Position numbers and translations under genes: made by a program. Of a DNA stretch of 31,271 nucleotides, positions 27,851 through 31,271 are shown piece after piece. This stretch comes from Plantago elongata. Lineage: Eukaryota > Streptophyta > Magnoliopsida > Lamiales > Plantaginaceae. Positions within the stretch are counted from its first letter, which is position 1. The number at the start of each line of letters is the position of its first letter. The notes beneath the pieces were generated by a model. That model was not told the origin of the DNA and made no database searches. It saw only the letters and a list, made by a program, of their open reading frames with translations. The DNA is taken from the NCBI GenBank assembly GCA_036897095.1, contig JAYMSP010001523.1, positions 1 to 31,271 of the forward strand, given 5' to 3'.

Positions 27851-29060
27851 GATTTGGAGTACCATCTTCTGCAGATTCTGAGATGTTGTCTTCAGTACTA
27901 TCATCTTCTTTATCACTTTGAGTGGTCTATATATAAATCATCCTTATGGTCTCATTATCATCTCTAAGAGAAGCAGAAGAAGATTTAGATGCACTACCTG
28001 ATGAAGTAATTTCATTTCCATCTGAATGTCTCCTATTGGTGGATACAATAAGAAGCTCAAACTCAAGAATTCCGTCCTCATTTGAGTTTGCATTTAATTC
28101 CAGAACCAGTTCAGCTGAGTAGATATTTGCATCTCTATGGTCAAAAAGATTGAAGTTGTTTTCACCTTCTAACTTCCTCCTGTGTCTCTTTTACAGATTC
28201 CACTTCCTCCTCAACTACTCCCTCTTGTACCTGCTGATGTAAGTTTACATTAAAGCTCAATTCAGGAGCTTCCATACTAGGAGATTTATCCCTAGTAACA
28301 TCCTCAACCTCCACTAACACCTCATATTCTAAAGCACTAAAGGCATTATCTGAAATAATAGGTGCCCCTGCTTCCTGACCTCTCTGCAGAATAGTAAGCA
28401 CTAAATAATAGGATGAAAAGAACTAGAAGCATTATCCTTTTCTATCCAAGTTTGAGTAACCTGACCAACATGAGATGATGCACCACTGTTTCTTCCTCCT
28501 CTACCTCCCAACCCACGTCTATTCAGACCACCTCTTCTCCCACCCCCATAACCTCCACCTCCTCTCTGCCACTCACCTCTATCAGGTTCTCTCCTACCCC
28601 TGAAGGGTGAGCCAACTCTTCTCCATCTAAGAGGAGAGCCACTTCTATTCCTAGGTCTAACATGAGCTAAATAAACAAAAGAACCATGCCCTGATCTCTC
28701 CTCCCCTTCTAAATCCAACCCATCTGAAGATTTAGCTAGACAATTTAGTTTCAACATGACCCAGCTTACAACAAAACTTACATTAATGGGGGACTATGCT
28801 GTAGTTAACCTTAATAGCAGTTCCAACTCCCATGAAGGGACTTAGACACATCCATTTCAATATAGATACTAGCTTGTTTCAGCTTACTCTTGTTGGCTTT
28901 GTAATCATCAATCTTAACAGGAATCCCAATCAGCTTCCTAATTTCGAATAAGGCCTCCTTATGAAAAAGAAATATTGATAGTTTCTCAAAAAAAACTAGA
29001 CTGGAACCACATGGAATTCTTTCTCTAAAGAAAAAAGGGTGCGACCACTTACATTATCGA
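27850..29060 (-). pseudogene. DUF4283/zinc-knuckle retroelement ORF fragment (minus strand)
   Basis: On the minus strand from about 29000: FHKEALFEIRKLIGIPVKID and KQASIYIEMDVSKSL, then GTAIKVNYSIVP, then CKFCCKLGHVETK with a C-x2-C-x4-H-x4-C zinc knuckle whose last Cys lies one frameshift away (near 28750-28760). A Gly/Arg-rich linker follows (28690-28480, RRGGLNRRGLGGRGGR) and then an acidic tail (28401-28162, VVEEEVESVKETQEE). This is the domain order of plant DUF4283 zinc-knuckle proteins of LINE-like elements. Stops and frameshifts make it non-functional. Its DUF4283 part differs from the plus-strand fragment next door, so they are likely separate insertions. Confidence 0.6.
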
Positions 29061-29479
29061 ATAGGAACATTTATATGAACCTAGTAGGCTTGGGCTTGTG
29101 TCTCACGCTCAGGGACCATGTAATTGACTTAACACGACCTGGGTTTATATGTAATTGATTTGAATATTGTTTTTTAAAGTAGCCGTTAGTTACCATTTTT
29201 TAGGGTTTATGACTTTTAAATGTGTTTCTTCAATAATTTATCATCACTTTCATTCTCTTTAATGTTTCTTCTTCAATCTTGCTACTTCATTTACTGAAAT
29301 GGCAAATAATATTCCTCAAGTTCGAATGACCTGACAAGTGTGAAAAGAAAGTCTATTGACCTGACAAATAGCAATCATGGTAAGTCTATGATTAATGTAA
29401 CTGAGAATGTATTTAAAAAAAACTACAGATTGACCATATTATACCTTAGTTGATAGCCAGTGTTGATCTGCTTCTCTTT

Positions 29480-30600
29480 GGTTTACATTTTTTGATACAT
29501 GTTTGCTTGCCATTTTATGTTTTGACCACGTCTTCTTATTTGTCATGGAGCTACAATGTAATCTCCATTTGCGACCATTTTCAAGTCAGATAGTAGTGAA
29601 TCTTGCTACCTCATTCTTCACTCTCTTACGTTTAAACCCAACTTTAATAGCAAATTCTTCCAACCTGTCTCTCAGCTCATTGATGTCTCCAAATGTTTCA
29701 CCAACTTTGAAATCCTTATCCCATTGAGTGTTGTCTCTAAAGAACTCATCACCTACCCACTTTGAATCACTATGATGCACACCATGAATATCATTATCAA
29801 TATCCTCATTTAGCTCATCTGCCACTGCTTGAAGTGCAGTAGGCCCTACATTCCTTCTACTAGTTTCAGTGCTAGGCCATGCACTCCTTCTAGCACCATC
29901 AGAATTGCCAGTTTCATTGTCTAACTTAACTGCTACATAGGTCTCATCATATGAGTCATGATTATCCTCATTCTCCCCTGCACCAGTTGGAATCGTCAAG
30001 AAACCTATCTCCTCATCTTCTGAATCATACAAGTATTGGTGCCTTGGTTCATCATCCTCAATATCAATCTCATCCACAACTGTCTCCTCAGTTGCCTTGG
30101 TGATGGAGCATGCAACTTTTGAAGTGCTTCTCTTTCGAGTACTAGTGCTTTGTGGAGTACTATTCTTGGGTGGTCCATAGTCGAGAAAGTTCAGAGATAA
30201 GAACTCCTTAAAATCAAGGATAGCCAATATCTCATCAGGAAGTATCCTATCATCATACAAGTTCTGGGTTGTGAATCTTGTTGAGGTGGTTCAGGTATGT
30301 AAACATCATGAATAGGTGATGGTGGTGGTTCAGTGGTGGCATGGGGATGTGTTTCTGTGGTGTTTGCAGGTGGTGGTGATGGTGGTCTTTCTGTGGTGAC
30401 AGGGGGTGGTTATGGCGGTTTTTCAGTGGTGGCAGATGGTGGCAATAGTGGTTTTTCAGTGGTGGTGGTGGTAGTGGTGTTTCAGTCGTGGCAAGCGGTG
30501 GTGTTTTTAGGTGGTTCAGTGCTAGAAGGTGCATCACCTAAGACATGATCTTTACTATCACTAACCTCATTCAAGCCCACAAATAGAGGCTCTGCGTTCC
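29480..30600 (-). pseudogene. MuDR-type (Mutator-like) transposase N-terminal fragment
   Basis: On the minus strand a frame from about 30600 (EPLFVGLNEVSDSKD) runs into a Pro/Thr-rich stretch, then shifts frame into 30260-29586, an acidic linker. It ends WDKDFKVGETFGDINELRDR...FAIKVGFKRKRVKNEVARFTTI, the signature of the MuDR N-terminal DNA-binding domain. After a TGA at 29588-29586 the same frame continues LENGRKWRLHCSSMTNKKTW, where the family normally has a Cys in place of the stop. No catalytic DDE region or zinc-SWIM domain follows, so the copy is truncated. Confidence 0.65.
30310..30515. repeat. GGTGGT-rich low-complexity tract
   Basis: Plus-strand GGTGGTGGTTCAGTGGTGGC-like units vary in length. 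On the minus strand they encode PPP/TTEKPP/TTTT stretches belonging to the transposase-like frame. The plus-strand Val/Gly-rich ORF over it is an artefact of the repeat. Confidence 0.7.
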
Positions 30601-30609
30601 CAAATGGAT

Positions 30610-31271
30610 TTAAATAGCTGCTTGAGCTTAATTGTAAGGCATTGATTCAGATAATAAAATTACAGATTGTTCTCGATTCCTTTGTAGATCTTTGAGGTAA
30701 CCGTTTCTCTACAATTTATGTTGTCATGTCTCTCGTGATAGAGACCTGATCGTGCTTCATATTTATCAAATCCAAAATTTCAACACAATCGTTTCGTAAT
30801 TGATGGATTAGAGCACTGACTTTAAGGTTTGTATACAACATCCTTCTTCAAGCACTCCATTAATGTGCTTTCTTTCCTATGTGAGCTTTTAATTGAGCAT
30901 CATATAGATAATTGATCCGTGAAATTAGTATAGAATATGAGGAATTTTCGATTTTGAATATGAAATGCCTATTATACCCCTTCTAAAAATTTAATGAATA
31001 CTGATATATTTAGCAAGAATGAATTTGAAAGAAATTGGTACAGCTCAATTGGTGCACTTATGTTACATAAAGTCTTCCCTTCCCTTGCCAACTGATGACA
31101 AGTTCACTTCTTAGTAGTGCTAGATTTTCCAACCATTTTGTTTCTATTGTTTTCTACCATTTACTTGAGATTTTTCATTGTTTCTTTATGATTCAGTAAC
31201 ATTTTTTATTATTTCTCTCTTTTTTAATGTTCTTTTAATTTACATTTCACAATCATATTTTATAAATACTT
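30610..31271. other. AT-rich right end with no recognised feature
   Basis: No ORF of note, no terminal repeats and no RNA gene were recognised in this AT-rich stretch. Confidence 0.45.

Noticed and set aside
30333-30548. Plus-strand Val/Gly-rich ORF (glycine-rich protein)
   Set aside because: It is the complement of a Pro/Thr-rich low-complexity stretch belonging to the minus-strand transposase-like frame.

Overview
The window is nuclear DNA from a flowering plant, almost certainly a eudicot. The evidence is two intron-rich genes whose products match known plant proteins, AT-rich introns and intergenic DNA, and many plant-type transposable-element remnants (LTR retrotransposons, hAT elements, a tRNA-derived SINE, a Mutator-like transposase fragment, DUF4283/zinc-knuckle fragments). 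No species can be named from sequence alone.

Layout. Positions 1-1922 hold a degraded copia-type LTR interrupted by a clean 1,236-bp hAT-like element with an 8-bp target-site duplication. Positions 2000-6700 are decayed sequence: one ORF open on both strands, and a broken minus-strand multi-exon Glu-rich gene at about 4.3-5.5 kb. Positions 7279-14510 (minus) encode a Pcf11-like pre-mRNA cleavage/polyadenylation factor similar to Arabidopsis PCFS4, in seven coding exons, with a SINE in intron 3 and several upstream ATGs in the leader. Positions 15506-20479 are retroelement DNA on the minus strand: a copia-like LTR homologous to, and inverted relative to, the one at the left edge; then about 2.2 kb of ~100-bp tandem monomers in two subfamilies; then a gypsy-like primer-binding-site remnant and putative LTR. 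Positions 20973-25807 (plus) encode an importin-alpha of the IMPA-9 type (11 exons, 520 aa) in which two introns are best explained by GC donors. Positions 26371-26797 are a 427-bp hAT-type MITE with a perfect 8-bp duplication. Positions 27071-30600 contain fragments of DUF4283/zinc-knuckle retroelement ORFs on both strands and a minus-strand MuDR-type transposase fragment. The right end (30.6-31.27 kb) is AT-rich with nothing recognisable.

The two intact genes are independent housekeeping-type genes: PCFS4-like acts in 3'-end formation of nuclear mRNA, and IMPA-9-like in nuclear import. They are divergently oriented, separated by about 6.5 kb of mostly nested retroelement DNA. No bacterial-type operon, CRISPR array or dedicated novel system was seen. 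The most unusual points are the paired GC-AG introns, the satellite-like array with a hairpin in most second-type monomers, the uORF-rich leader, and the unidentified broken Glu-rich gene.
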